Assembly: GCA_016721905.1 (NCBI GenBank)
Contig: JADKHH010000036.1
Span: 1-64,000, forward strand
DNA length: 64,000 bases
Reading direction: 5' to 3'
DNA from: Candidatus Opimibacter skivensis
GTDB lineage: Bacteria > Bacteroidota > Bacteroidia > Chitinophagales > Saprospiraceae
Numbering within the stretch: the first letter of the stretch is position 1; the number at the start of each line of letters is the position of its first letter. Made by a program: the position numbers and the translations under genes. The notes beneath the pieces are model-generated. The model was not told where the DNA came from. It searched no databases and was given only the letters and a program-made list of their open reading frames with translations. Positions 22,646-31,703 of the stretch are shown here, one piece after another.

Positions 22646-22836
22646 AAGCGACTGGGATTACAATTTTAGTTTGGTTATCATAGTTCAATAGCGATATAGT
22701 ACTTCAGATGGGGGGGAATTCCGATCTAAATGTAAATAAACAAGTGAATAAAATCTTGGGAGGGTGCCCAAAATTAACTTAAAAATTGGATTTTCAAGTG
22801 TTTGTGGAAAAAATGGAAGAATTTTTGCCTCAGGGT

Positions 22837-23514
22837 TTACCCTAGCTGATTCTCGATGGCGAACCGAACCAGCCCAGCTGTGGAGGAAATATTGAGTTTC
22901 CGCATGATGTTCTTACGGTGGGCGCCAACAGTCTGAGGGCTGATAAAAAGGTGAACAGCGATTTCGCCATTACTTTTTGCCTGAGCTATGAGTCCGAGGA
23001 TTTCCTGTTCTCTTCGGGTCAGGTTGTATTTTGCCTGGAATGTTTCGTCAAACAGACTTTCCGTTTCCAGTTCAACTAATTCCTTAGGATATAACTGAAG
23101 CGTTTTGCTCATAAACATCTGCCCCTGGAGGACCTGGTGTAAACCATCTGTCAGTTCCTGGAGGCTGCTTGTCTTGAGAATATAGCCTGAGACATTATGC
23201 ACCTGAAGGCATTCGCGAATGAATTTCGGGTCGCTGTATTTTGTCACGATAATAACCGGAAGCTTAGGATACTCCGATTTCAAAACCGGGATAACTTCAA
23301 TGCCATTCAAGACAGGCATATTGAGATCAAGCAGAAGTATGTCGGGCAATTGCTTTCGAAGCCTGACCAGCAATTCCTCTCCATTTGAAGCGGTGCCAAT
23401 GATCTTGATGGGTATACCTGGTTGCTGCTGCAAGGCAATAGTGAGTGCATCCACATAGAGTGTGTGGTCGTCAGCAATAAATATCGAAATCTGATTAAGT
23501 TCCTTGAATGCCAT
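22837..23514 (-). CDS. NarL/FixJ-family response regulator
   Basis: From the start at 23514 (MAFKELNQISIFIADD) the protein is 225 residues; an in-frame ATG at 23544 is the alternative. The receiver domain has acidic pair D15/D16, phospho-acceptor D63 (LLLDLNMP) and Lys in YILKTSS. A LuxR-type helix-turn-helix follows (LTRREQEILGLIAQ, then SPQTVGAHRKNIMRKL). It should bind DNA after phosphorylation by an unlinked kinase; none is adjacent. It lies just downstream of the T9SS genes and divergent from the acyltransferase at 23609. Control of the adhesin island is possible but only positional. Confidence 0.92.
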   Translation of the reverse strand: MAFKELNQISIFIADDHTLYVDALTIALQQQPGIPIKIIGTASNGEELLVRLRKQLPDILLLDLNMPVLNGIEVIPVLKSEYPKLPVIIVTKYSDPKFIRECLQVHNVSGYILKTSSLQELTDGLHQVLQGQMFMSKTLQLYPKELVELETESLFDETFQAKYNLTRREQEILGLIAQAKSNGEIAVHLFISPQTVGAHRKNIMRKLNISSTAGLVRFAIENQLG

Positions 23515-23608
23515 CCTTACGCTCCAATCTGTCGCAATATTCATACCACCTTTAGGTACGAAACGAAAACAAAAGTAAATCATCTGCATCTATTGCAAGA
23601 CAATATCT

Positions 23609-24439
23609 TTGGGTATGCGCTTCATTGCCAAAATCACAGATTTTATTGTGGCCTTATTACTGAGGTATGTATTGACATACAGGCTGAAAGTGATCAGGGC
23701 CAACCTTGAAGGGTCATTTACCTATGCCAGCTCCAGAGATCGGGAACAAGATGTTTGGCAAAATTATCTATATCTAGCAAAGGTCCTGAGGCAAATCATA
23801 GTGGTGCCTCGTAAGCGTTTATTGGAGCGTCGGATGCACCTGGTTCCAAATACCTCCCTTGCTCAATGGCTGAATGAAGGAAAAAGTGTCATCGTTACGT
23901 TTGGGCATACCGGTAACTGGGAATGGACAGGATCCTATCTCGGCATCAAGTACCCTGATCAGGTATGCGCCCTTTATAAAAAAATAAAATCCCCAAGGGT
24001 TAACGACCTGATGTACAGGCGTCGATTATCCCATGTCAATTATCTCATTGAAACGAAGCAAATGGGCGAGTTGCTGAGATTGATGAAGAAAAAACCGACG
24101 CTGATCCTCATGATTGCGGATCAGAATCCGGGCTCAGTGCAGAGTTCCATCTGGACTTCATTCTTAGGCCGGAATACAGCATTTGTAAACGGGCCTGAAT
24201 CGCTGGCTCTCAGGTATGCTTTACCGGTAGTGTATGCTTATACCGCACCCAGGAGTGATGGTGGATACACTATTGAATGCAAAGAAATATATAATGGTCA
24301 GGAGGTTGTGCAACCAGGTGTAATCACGGGACGATTTGCGGGTAGCCTTGAAGAAAATATCCGGGACTTCCGCGCTCACTGGTTATGGTCCCATAAAAGA
24401 TGGAAACGCAAAGCCCAGGCTGTTCCGCAACCATCCTGA
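23609..24439 (+). CDS. LpxL/HtrB-family lipid A (lysophospholipid) acyltransferase
   Basis: The protein is 276 residues, usual for the family. It has an N-terminal hydrophobic helix (FIVALLLRYVLTY) and the catalytic HX4E motif in GHTGNWEW at about residues 109-116, followed by RSIW/FLGR-like substrate elements (SSIWTSFLGRNTAF). These inner-membrane enzymes move an acyl chain from ACP onto a lipid A precursor or an aminolipid. ATG at 23615 is an alternative start. The gene is divergent from the NarL-type regulator, with a 94-base gap that must hold both promoters. Confidence 0.9.
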   Translation: MGMRFIAKITDFIVALLLRYVLTYRLKVIRANLEGSFTYASSRDREQDVWQNYLYLAKVLRQIIVVPRKRLLERRMHLVPNTSLAQWLNEGKSVIVTFGHTGNWEWTGSYLGIKYPDQVCALYKKIKSPRVNDLMYRRRLSHVNYLIETKQMGELLRLMKKKPTLILMIADQNPGSVQSSIWTSFLGRNTAFVNGPESLALRYALPVVYAYTAPRSDGGYTIECKEIYNGQEVVQPGVITGRFAGSLEENIRDFRAHWLWSHKRWKRKAQAVPQPS

Positions 24440-24540
24440 TTCCTGCTTTGGAATGAGCTGAGTGTTATCGGAGATGGGTCGTGACAGGTAACCTTATCTT
24501 TTCCTACTTTTACCCTTGACGCAAATCAGTCCCCCGAGAT

Positions 24541-25365
24541 ATGACAAAACAAGAGCAGGGCAACCTGAAGGAATATATACGAAGCAAGGATTTCCGATAT
24601 ACCCTGGTGGCCATACTGGTTTTCCTCGGCATTTTTTTACTGGTCTCCTTTTTATGGCTGAGACTGTATACGCATCATGGCCAGGAATTGGCTATGCCGG
24701 ACTATACCGGGTTTCAGTACGAAGATGCTGTAAAAGATGCCAAACGGAATAAGTTCAGGATGAGTATCCAGGATTCGCTCCACATCCTGGGCAAGCCAGG
24801 AGGAGAAATCCTAAAACAAAACCCTGCCCCCGGCTCCCTGGTGAAATCAAAGAGGATGATCTATGTAACGATCACCAAACGAAGTCCTGATAAAATTCTA
24901 TCAAGTCGCTTACCTGAGATGTATGGCAAAAGCTATGAGCGAAAAAAACGCGAATTGGAAGAACATTTTGAAATCAAATCGAGGATCGTGGACACGAAAT
25001 ATGATCCTGGTGATGCTGGTCAGGTACTCGAAGTGCGATATAAGGGGAAGACCATTATGGATGCAAAAGGAAGAGACAATTCCATCCAGGTTGAAAAAGG
25101 GGACTATCTTGAATTTGTGATTTCCGCCAGGTCTGGCGGTAAAGTTGAAGTGCCTGATTTGCTTTGCAAGACCTATGAGGAAGCAGCCTTCCTGCTCGAA
25201 AACCTGGGATTGAAAATAGGCGAGGTGATCAGGGATGGGCAAATTGAAAATCTGAATACCGCCTATGTAACGATTCAGGATCCACCAGCAGATGGGACGA
25301 TGATCGAAATGGAATCTCCTATCCAGGTGACGGTCAGTCCAACAAAACCCGCTTCCTGCCAATAA
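24541..25365 (+). CDS. PASTA-domain membrane protein
   Basis: The protein is 274 residues. A cytoplasmic tail is followed by one membrane helix at about residues 21-40 (TLVAILVFLGIFLLVSFLW), then three PASTA domains outside the membrane (for example MPDYTGFQYEDAVKDAK, SRLPEMYGKSYERKK and VPDLLCKTYEEAAFLLENLGL). PASTA domains bind peptidoglycan fragments or beta-lactams in kinases and PBPs. This one has no kinase or transpeptidase domain, as is usual for the stand-alone Bacteroidota form. A rhodanese gene follows 18 bases later on the same strand. Confidence 0.92.
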   Translation: MTKQEQGNLKEYIRSKDFRYTLVAILVFLGIFLLVSFLWLRLYTHHGQELAMPDYTGFQYEDAVKDAKRNKFRMSIQDSLHILGKPGGEILKQNPAPGSLVKSKRMIYVTITKRSPDKILSSRLPEMYGKSYERKKRELEEHFEIKSRIVDTKYDPGDAGQVLEVRYKGKTIMDAKGRDNSIQVEKGDYLEFVISARSGGKVEVPDLLCKTYEEAAFLLENLGLKIGEVIRDGQIENLNTAYVTIQDPPADGTMIEMESPIQVTVSPTKPASCQ

Positions 25366-25383
25366 CCAAAATGCTATTTTATC

Positions 25384-25683
25384 ATGAATGAAATATCTGT
25401 CACAGAATTAAAAAGCCGCCTTGCTTCAGGAGACCAACTTATGCTCGTGGATGTGCGTGAACCACATGAACATGATGAGTATAATCTTGGAGGTGTGAAT
25501 ATCCCTGTTACCGAATTGCCTTTCCGCACTGATGAATTAAAAAACGCGGAAGGAAATACCATCGTGCTGTATTGCCAAAACGGAAACCGGAGCATACTAG
25601 CTCAGAAATTACTGGCTATGCAATTTAAAATTGAAAACACGGTCAACCTCAAGGGTGGTGCTAATGCGTGGAGGGAGGCGTGA
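25384..25683 (+). CDS. Rhodanese-like sulfurtransferase
   Basis: This 99-residue single-domain protein has the rhodanese landmarks: LVDVREPHEHDEYNLGG near the start and the active-site loop CQNGNRS, with catalytic Cys64. It should carry sulfane sulfur as a persulfide on that cysteine; the physiological acceptor is unknown. It probably shares a transcript with the PASTA gene. Its TGA stop is the first part of the GTGAGARC tandem array at 25678-25773. Confidence 0.93.
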   Translation: MNEISVTELKSRLASGDQLMLVDVREPHEHDEYNLGGVNIPVTELPFRTDELKNAEGNTIVLYCQNGNRSILAQKLLAMQFKIENTVNLKGGANAWREA

Positions 25684-25773
25684 GAGCGTGAGAACGTGAG
25701 AACGTGAGAGCGTGAGAGCGTGAGAGCGTGAGAGCGTGAGAGCGTGAGAGAGCGTGAGAACGTGAGAACGTGA
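25678..25773 (+). repeat. Tandem GTGAGARC octamer array overlapping a stop codon
   Basis: About eleven head-to-tail copies of the 8-mer GTGAGAGC or GTGAGAAC, with one phase slip (GAGAGAGC near 25748). The first copy contains the TGA stop of the rhodanese gene. The same octamer forms the array at 27638-27769. Confidence 0.95.
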
Positions 25774-25789
25774 TAAAATAAAAAGTGCT

Positions 25790-25836
25790 TCGCCTCAGCC
25801 TTAACCTTCGCCTTAGCCTTTCCCTTAGCCTTTCTT
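25790..25836 (-). repeat. AAGGCT/AAGGCG hexamer-like array after dcd
   Basis: On the minus strand, loose copies of AAGGCTAAGG, GAAGGTTAAGG and AAGGCTGAGGCG start directly after the dcd stop codon. The same words recur at 33121-33203 in the opposite orientation. Confidence 0.85.
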
Positions 25837-26373
25837 TTAAAATTTATTTTTCCACATCATACTTTCAAGAGGTCGATCTGTGCGTTGATTGTATTTGGCG
25901 CCCGGCTTGCGGTTGTACATATTTTCAATAGGTCCTTCCACTTTAAAATAAATCAGTTGGCCGATGGGCATGCCTGCATAGATACGCACAGGTTTGACAC
26001 AGGAAATCTCAAGTGTCCATGTGTTGCAATAACCGACGTCTCCTTTTCCAGCCGTTGCATGGATATCTATTCCGAGGCGGCCGACGCTTGATTTGCCTTC
26101 CAGAAAAGGGACAGCACTATGTGTCTCTGTGTATTCTTCAGTTACGCCGAGATAAAGTTCGCCGGGTTGAATGACAAAACCTTCAGGACCAATGTCGAAA
26201 TGCCTGATCTTATTGTGCAATTTGGCATCAAGCACATCATCTTCATAAACTGCGAGAAAAGCAGCCAGGTGAACATCATATGAATTGGTGCCAAGGCCTG
26301 CGCGGTCAAAGGGTGTGATGACGATGTCTCCGCTTTCGATAGCCGCTAATATCTGTACGTCTGTTAATATCAT
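25837..26373 (-). CDS. dcd: dCTP deaminase
   Basis: The protein is 178 residues, standard for the family. It opens MILTDVQILAAIESGDI, has the SSVGRLGIDIHATAGKGDVG core containing the active-site region, and then the conserved WTLEIS strand with its catalytic glutamate. It converts dCTP to dUTP (or to dUMP in bifunctional forms) for dTMP synthesis and works as a homotrimer. It is convergent with the rhodanese gene; both 3' ends face a pair of repeat arrays. Confidence 0.95.
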   Translation of the reverse strand: MILTDVQILAAIESGDIVITPFDRAGLGTNSYDVHLAAFLAVYEDDVLDAKLHNKIRHFDIGPEGFVIQPGELYLGVTEEYTETHSAVPFLEGKSSVGRLGIDIHATAGKGDVGYCNTWTLEISCVKPVRIYAGMPIGQLIYFKVEGPIENMYNRKPGAKYNQRTDRPLESMMWKNKF

Positions 26374-26565
26374 GATAGGTTGGTCTGAAAGAAGTGCAAA
26401 AGTAAGTAAACGGCTATCAGCTTTCTGCTATCAGCTATCAGAAATATCACAATACCACGCTATCATAGCCTACCACCTGATTATTCCATATTACCGGCAC
26501 GACTATATTGCGTCCACTAAAATGAATGAAAACAGACAGTCTATAGCCGTTAGCTGATGTATGCT
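26374..26565. other. Intergenic region with AGCTATCAGC words
   Basis: The divergent gap between dcd and the phosphopantetheinyl transferase. Short direct copies of CTATCAGC occur at about 26413-26440 and an inverted relative (TAGCCGTTAGCTGAT) near 26543-26557. It should carry the dcd promoter; I cannot place the box. Confidence 0.5.
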
Positions 26566-26573
26566 TAGCTTTG
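26566..26573 (+). promoter_or_regulatory. TAnnTTTG -7 box of the phosphopantetheinyl transferase gene
   Basis: TAGCTTTG matches the Bacteroidota -7 consensus and ends five bases before the ATG at 26579. Transcription would then begin at or next to the start codon, giving a leaderless message. It also overlaps the upstream start candidate at 26561, which makes that start unlikely. Confidence 0.55.
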
Positions 26574-26578
26574 TCGCA

Positions 26579-27229
26579 ATGGAGATCCTCGACAAAATAA
26601 CAATCGGAACAACCGTCGTTGCTGCAGGCCTTCATGAGGGCAGGCATGAAATGGATCAAAACCTTTTGTCTCCGGATGAAATCGCCATCATCAGGGAATT
26701 ATCGCCACGCAAGCGAAGCGAATGGCTGGCTAGCAGAGATTTGCTCTTTCAGATTGCGGCACTTCCCGAACGCGCAAAATGTCTCTATGACGATTTTGGC
26801 AAACCCTATCTTGAAGGCATCGATAAGCACATCTCGGTCAGCCACAGTGAACTGTGGTGTGCTGCCATGATCAGTGATCAACCCTGTGGTGTAGACATAC
26901 AAGTATATTCTGAAACGGTACGACGAATTGCAGACCGGTTTCTCACTCCTGATGACCTTGCCATGATAGCGGAAGCTGAGAACCCCTTACACCAATTACA
27001 TCTGTTGTGGGGTGCAAAAGAATGTATCTATAAAGCCTATGGACGGAGAAAACTTGGCTTCCGGGAAAACATATTCATCACTTCGGTTAATCAGGAGACT
27101 GGTCATGGATCAGGCGAGATTGATTACGAAGGCATACATTTGTCTTATGATATCTATTTCAAAATGTTGCCCGCGGTGGCATGGGTTTTTTGTGTTGAGC
27201 GCGCTAGCCCTATCCACCTTATTGGCTGA
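26579..27229 (+). CDS. 4'-phosphopantetheinyl transferase superfamily protein
   Basis: The protein is 216 residues from 26579. It carries the Sfp-type signature: GVDIQ with Mg-binding Asp106, then WGAKECIYKAYG (Trp144, Lys147, Glu148). It should move the phosphopantetheine arm from CoA to a carrier-protein serine. The length suits the Sfp/EntD type rather than the short AcpS type. The start at 26561 is rejected because a promoter box covers it. The 3' end overlaps the next gene by 83 bases. Confidence 0.9.
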   Translation: MEILDKITIGTTVVAAGLHEGRHEMDQNLLSPDEIAIIRELSPRKRSEWLASRDLLFQIAALPERAKCLYDDFGKPYLEGIDKHISVSHSELWCAAMISDQPCGVDIQVYSETVRRIADRFLTPDDLAMIAEAENPLHQLHLLWGAKECIYKAYGRRKLGFRENIFITSVNQETGHGSGEIDYEGIHLSYDIYFKMLPAVAWVFCVERASPIHLIG

Positions 27230-27641
27230 AGGTTGTAACACCAAAGCTGGATCAACAACTACTAAAGAAGCTGATACCGTCTCAGCCGATACGCTTCCAG
27301 GAGATTTTAGTGCATTCTTTGATCGGTTCCATGAAGATTCTATTTATCAGGTTGAACATATCATGTTTCCGCTTGAGGGCCTCCCTGCATCTACGGGTGA
27401 CGGAGATACTTTAACCAGCAATCGGTACTTCTGGCAAAAAGCGGATTGGAAGATTCACCGGCATATCAATGACCCGGGGCAGAATTTTGAAAATTGGTTT
27501 GAAGTCATGGATGCCCGGGTGATTGAACACTGGATACAGATGAAAGGCACCAACTTGTATATGAGACGACGGTTTGCGAAACTGGATGATGGGTGGTACC
27601 TGATCTATTACCAGGGTTTGAGACCGGTAAACAGAGAGTGA
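27147..27641 (+). CDS. DUF4348-like lipoprotein
   Basis: From 27147 the protein is 164 residues with a signal peptide and lipobox (FFVLSALALSTLLAEGC). A mature domain follows with FDRFHEDSIYQVEHIMFPLEG and a C-terminal DDGWYLIYYQ strand, as in DUF4348 proteins of Bacteroidota. Function is unknown; it should be anchored in a membrane facing the periplasm. The open frame extends upstream to 27012 inside the phosphopantetheinyl transferase gene, but only the 27147 start gives an export signal. The TGA stop begins a GTGAGARC array. Confidence 0.78.
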   Translation: MISISKCCPRWHGFFVLSALALSTLLAEGCNTKAGSTTTKEADTVSADTLPGDFSAFFDRFHEDSIYQVEHIMFPLEGLPASTGDGDTLTSNRYFWQKADWKIHRHINDPGQNFENWFEVMDARVIEHWIQMKGTNLYMRRRFAKLDDGWYLIYYQGLRPVNRE

Positions 27642-27769
27642 GAACGTGAGAGCGTGAGACGTGAGAGCGTGAGAACGTGAGAGCGTGAGAACGTGAGAAC
27701 GTGAGAACGTGAGAACGTGAGAACGTGAGAGCGTGAGAGCGTGAGACGTGAGAACGTGAGAGTGAGAGA
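27638..27769 (+). repeat. Second GTGAGARC octamer array overlapping a stop codon
   Basis: About sixteen copies of GTGAGAAC or GTGAGAGC, with a few 7-mers (GTGAGAC). It starts with the TGA stop of the DUF4348 gene and fills the whole gap to the convergent hldD stop codon at 27781. Confidence 0.95.
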
Positions 27770-27780
27770 CTCAGCGAAAT

Positions 27781-28746
27781 TTAAAGATACCGGGAGGGAT
27801 TGAGATAATACTGGATGTAATCCTTTACGCCTTCCTCAAGTGAAGTAGCTGGCAGGGGCAATTTAGCATTTATCCATTTGGACATGTCGGCTTCGGTGAA
27901 ATATTGATATTTCTCACGAAGGTCGATTGGCATATCGATATATTCAATGTTGGGTTCGAGACCGAGTGCAGCGAAAGTTGAAGTCCCTAAATCCTGAAAA
28001 GTTCTTGCCTTACCTGTGCCTACATTGTACAAGGCTGATTCAGGTTTAAGATCATATACATTCCAAACCATTTCGAGGACATCTTTCACATAGATGAAAT
28101 CACGTTCCTGTCCACCGTCCTTCCATTCAGGCCGGTGTGATTTGAACAGTTTCAATTTACCTGTATCGCGGATCTGATGGAAGGCATGAAAGATGACAGA
28201 GGCCATTCTTGCCTTGTGGTATTCGTTAGGACCATAGACATTAAAGAACTTAAGGCCATACCATCTGGGAGGTGTATTCTTTTGTGTGAGTACCCACTGA
28301 TCAAAGTCTTGTTTAGACTGTGCATAGGCATTCAAAGGTTTCAACTTCGAAACGACTGCATGATCATCTGAAAATCCGAAAGCCCCATCACCATAGGTAG
28401 CAGCGCTGGAGGCATAGACCAGTGGAATTTCATTAGCTGTACAAATCCGCCAGATATCTTTTGAATACTGCAGATTGAGGCTATTGAATACAGCTACGTC
28501 TTCGCTGATGGTATCGGTTCTTGCCCCCAGATGAAAAACAACATCGACCTGCGATGCCATTTTTTCAAAATAAGCAATAAAGAGATCACGATGTACCCAA
28601 TCGTGCACACGCTTGCCTTTGAGGTTCTTTTCTTTTTTCCACTGATAAAAATCGTCAACAACTACAATATCTGCATACCCTAGTTGATTGAGATAACCTA
28701 CAAAAGCACTTCCGATAAAACCAATCGCTCCGGTGACAACTATCAC
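27781..28746 (-). CDS. hldD: ADP-L-glycero-D-manno-heptose 6-epimerase
   Basis: The protein is 321 residues. It has an N-terminal Rossmann fold (VVTGAIGFIGSAF) followed by the HldD-specific VDDFYQWKKEKNLKG, a short-chain dehydrogenase YAQSK motif (Tyr/Lys pair) and FFNVYGPNEYHK. It makes the L-glycero heptose donor for LPS inner core. The start is GTG and overlaps the gcvP stop codon as GTGA, so the two genes are probably translationally coupled. Confidence 0.93.
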   Translation of the reverse strand: MIVVTGAIGFIGSAFVGYLNQLGYADIVVVDDFYQWKKEKNLKGKRVHDWVHRDLFIAYFEKMASQVDVVFHLGARTDTISEDVAVFNSLNLQYSKDIWRICTANEIPLVYASSAATYGDGAFGFSDDHAVVSKLKPLNAYAQSKQDFDQWVLTQKNTPPRWYGLKFFNVYGPNEYHKARMASVIFHAFHQIRDTGKLKLFKSHRPEWKDGGQERDFIYVKDVLEMVWNVYDLKPESALYNVGTGKARTFQDLGTSTFAALGLEPNIEYIDMPIDLREKYQYFTEADMSKWINAKLPLPATSLEEGVKDYIQYYLNPSRYL

Positions 28747-31646
28747 GCTTCGACGGTCTCGGATGAAGAATATGATTCAATCGGTGGACATGTACAAACC
28801 AGGTTGCGGTCACCAAACGCATTATCTACGCGTGCAACCGATGCCCAGAATTTATGGCGATGACGCAACTGAGGCAGTGGATATGCTGCTGTACTTCTGG
28901 AATACGGATATTTCCACTCGTCCGATGTAAGATCTGCTAATGTATGGGGCGCATTAGACAATACATTATTATCTGCTGCTGCCTTGCCCAATATTACCTC
29001 GTTAATCTCGGCGTGGATCTGAATCAGTGCGTCACAGAACAAATCAAGCTCAGCCTTTGATTCACTTTCCGTTGGCTCGATCATAATTGTACCAGGCACA
29101 GGGAACGAAAGAGTTGGGGCATGAAATCCATAATCGATCAATCGCTTGGCCACATCTTCTGCAGAAATGCCTGCATGCTTGAATGGTCGCAGATCAATGA
29201 TGAGTTCATGTGCAGTACGGCCTTCATCTCCGGTATAGAGAATATCATACAGGGACTCAAGCCTTGACTTGATATAATTAGAACCAAGTATCGCATGGAT
29301 CGTGGACGCCGTCACACCATCGGCTCCAAGCATACGGATATATCCGTAGGAAATCAATAAAATAGAAGCACTACCCCATGGGGCACTATTGACTGAATCA
29401 ATTGCTTTAGTACCACCAACTTGTGCAAAAGGATGGCCCGGAAGAAATGGTGCGAGCTTTTCATTTACACAGATCGGGCCCATGCCAGGTCCTCCCCCAC
29501 CATGCGGGATGGCAAATGTCTTGTGAAGATTAAGGTGACAAACGTCGGCACCTATCGATCCAGGGCTGGTCAATCCAACCTGGGCATTCATGTTGGCACC
29601 ATCCATATAGACAAGGCCACCGTTTTCATGAATGAGATTACATAATTCTTTGATCGTTGTTTCAAACACACCATAGGTTGATGGATAGGTCACCATCACA
29701 CCTGCCAAATGAGCCGCATGCTTTTCTGCGTGGGCTTTCATATCATCCATATCAATATTACCCCGATCATCACATTTAGTGACGACTACTTCCATTCCTG
29801 CCATCACAGCACTAGCTGGATTTGTTCCGTGTGCTGATGCAGGAATCAGAACGATATTGCGGTCAAGATGGCCATTGGCAATGTGATAAGCCCTAATGGT
29901 TAGCAAGCCAGTGAGTTCACCTTGAGCACCTGAGTTAGGCTGCAGAGAGCAGGCTTTCATCCCGGTGATATCAATCAGGTAAGAAGTCAGTTCGTCAAAA
30001 ATCCTGTAATAACCAGCAGCCTGATCAGCAGGTACAAATGGATGCAGTGATGAAAACTCCGGAAGGCTGACGGGAAACATTTCAGAAGCAGCATTCAGCT
30101 TCATGGTACAAGATCCCAGGGGGATCATGGCATGCATCAGTGAAAGATCCTTGTTTTCAAGTGACTTCACATACCGCATCATTTCCGTTTCGGTCCTATA
30201 CATACTAAACACAGGATGTGTCAGATAAGCATCTTTGCGAAACAGTTGATCAGGTATCATGATTGCACTCAGGCCGTTCAGGCTGGAGACTGTATTCTTG
30301 CCAAGGGCTGCAGAAAAAACATTACATACCGCAGTGAGGTCTTCGTTTGAAGTTGTCTCATCGAGACTGACACGGACGTCATCTGAAGTGTAATAAAAAT
30401 TGATCCCGGATTTTTCAGCCTCGGTGCGTATTGCTTTGAGTTGTTCAGGAGAAAACCTGATGGTAATCGTATCGAAAAAAGATCCGGCTACTGGTGTAAA
30501 ACCGAGGTTTTGTAGATGTTGATGAAGTGCTGCTGTCTTGCCATGAATACTCATTGCAATTGACTTCAGGTTTTCAGGTCCGTGATATACTGCATACATT
30601 CCAGCCATGATCGCGAGGAGGGCCTGAGCAGTACAAATATTGGATGTTGCTTTTTCACGCTTGATATGTTGCTCACGGGTCTGGAGTGCCATACGCAATG
30701 CACGGTTGCCTTTACGGTCTACAGAAACACCGATGATACGTCCGGGGATACTACGCTTATTCTCTTCCCTGGTGGCAAAGAAAGCTGCATGAGGGCCACC
30801 GAATCCAATGGGCACACCAAAGCGCTGAGAATTACCTACGACGACATCTGCGCCCCAATGTCCTGGAGGAGTTAAAAGGGTAAGGGCCATCAGATCACTG
30901 ACTACGGCCACTTTAATCCCTTCGGTCTGCCATTGATTTACTTTTTCACGATAGTCATTGATGGAACCCGTTGCATCAGGATATTGCAGTAATGCTCCAA
31001 AAAAATCTTCGCCTCCATTCCATGATTTCCAATCGCCTGAGACTAACTGAATGCCTATAGGTTCAGCGCGAGATTGCAGTACCGCAAGCGTCTGCGGAAA
31101 TATATGCTGATCAACAAAAAAATGAGTTGCATGATCTGCGCCACCTTTCACCTTTTTAGAGGAGAGGTTATACAACATGGTCATCGCCTCAGCAGCCGCA
31201 GTGCCTTCATCAAGTAACGAAGCATTTGCAATAGGCATGCCTGTCAGGTCGCTCACCATCGTCTGGAAATTGAGCAGCGCCTCCAGTCGGCCCTGTGAAA
31301 TTTCTGCCTGGTATGGTGTGTACTGGGTATACCATCCTGGATTTTCAAATATATTTCTCCGGATGACAGATGGCGTGTGGGTGCCATAGTAACCCAGTCC
31401 GATGTAGGACTTGTATACTTTGTTCATGGCCGCAATGCCCTGAATGTGGCGGAGGTATTCCTGCTCGGACATAGCGTCCGGAATATTCAGTTTTCTCCGG
31501 AGTCGTATGGGGTCAGGAATGGTTTCGTTGATCAATTGATCAAGGCTGCCTGCCTTTATCACATCGAGCATTGCCTTCAACTCGATAGGATCGGACGTAC
31601 CGATATGCCGTTGTGAAAAACCGGCCTTCACTCCATTGTTTGCCAT
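28743..31646 (-). CDS. gcvP: Glycine dehydrogenase (decarboxylating), P protein
   Basis: The protein is 967 residues, the full length of the single-chain P protein. It opens with FSQRHIGTSDPIELKAML and has the glycine-rich GGGGPGMGPI loop and HLNLHKTF with the PLP-binding lysine. It decarboxylates glycine and passes the aminomethyl group to the H protein. The gcvT and gcvH genes are not in the window. metK lies upstream on the same strand (58-base gap) and hldD overlaps downstream. Confidence 0.97.
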   Translation of the reverse strand: MANNGVKAGFSQRHIGTSDPIELKAMLDVIKAGSLDQLINETIPDPIRLRRKLNIPDAMSEQEYLRHIQGIAAMNKVYKSYIGLGYYGTHTPSVIRRNIFENPGWYTQYTPYQAEISQGRLEALLNFQTMVSDLTGMPIANASLLDEGTAAAEAMTMLYNLSSKKVKGGADHATHFFVDQHIFPQTLAVLQSRAEPIGIQLVSGDWKSWNGGEDFFGALLQYPDATGSINDYREKVNQWQTEGIKVAVVSDLMALTLLTPPGHWGADVVVGNSQRFGVPIGFGGPHAAFFATREENKRSIPGRIIGVSVDRKGNRALRMALQTREQHIKREKATSNICTAQALLAIMAGMYAVYHGPENLKSIAMSIHGKTAALHQHLQNLGFTPVAGSFFDTITIRFSPEQLKAIRTEAEKSGINFYYTSDDVRVSLDETTSNEDLTAVCNVFSAALGKNTVSSLNGLSAIMIPDQLFRKDAYLTHPVFSMYRTETEMMRYVKSLENKDLSLMHAMIPLGSCTMKLNAASEMFPVSLPEFSSLHPFVPADQAAGYYRIFDELTSYLIDITGMKACSLQPNSGAQGELTGLLTIRAYHIANGHLDRNIVLIPASAHGTNPASAVMAGMEVVVTKCDDRGNIDMDDMKAHAEKHAAHLAGVMVTYPSTYGVFETTIKELCNLIHENGGLVYMDGANMNAQVGLTSPGSIGADVCHLNLHKTFAIPHGGGGPGMGPICVNEKLAPFLPGHPFAQVGGTKAIDSVNSAPWGSASILLISYGYIRMLGADGVTASTIHAILGSNYIKSRLESLYDILYTGDEGRTAHELIIDLRPFKHAGISAEDVAKRLIDYGFHAPTLSFPVPGTIMIEPTESESKAELDLFCDALIQIHAEINEVILGKAAADNNVLSNAPHTLADLTSDEWKYPYSRSTAAYPLPQLRHRHKFWASVARVDNAFGDRNLVCTCPPIESYSSSETVEA

Positions 31647-31703
31647 AACTATTGACGATTCGTTGCTAACTGATGTTGTTTCAAAAAGATGTTCAGGATC
31701 CGG

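Noticed and set aside
24910..25362. 150-codon minus-strand open frame
   Set aside because: Shadow of the PASTA gene; composition is Phe/His-rich and unlike a real protein.
25678..27769. CRISPR array
   Set aside because: The repeats are 8-mers with no spacers, and no cas gene is present.
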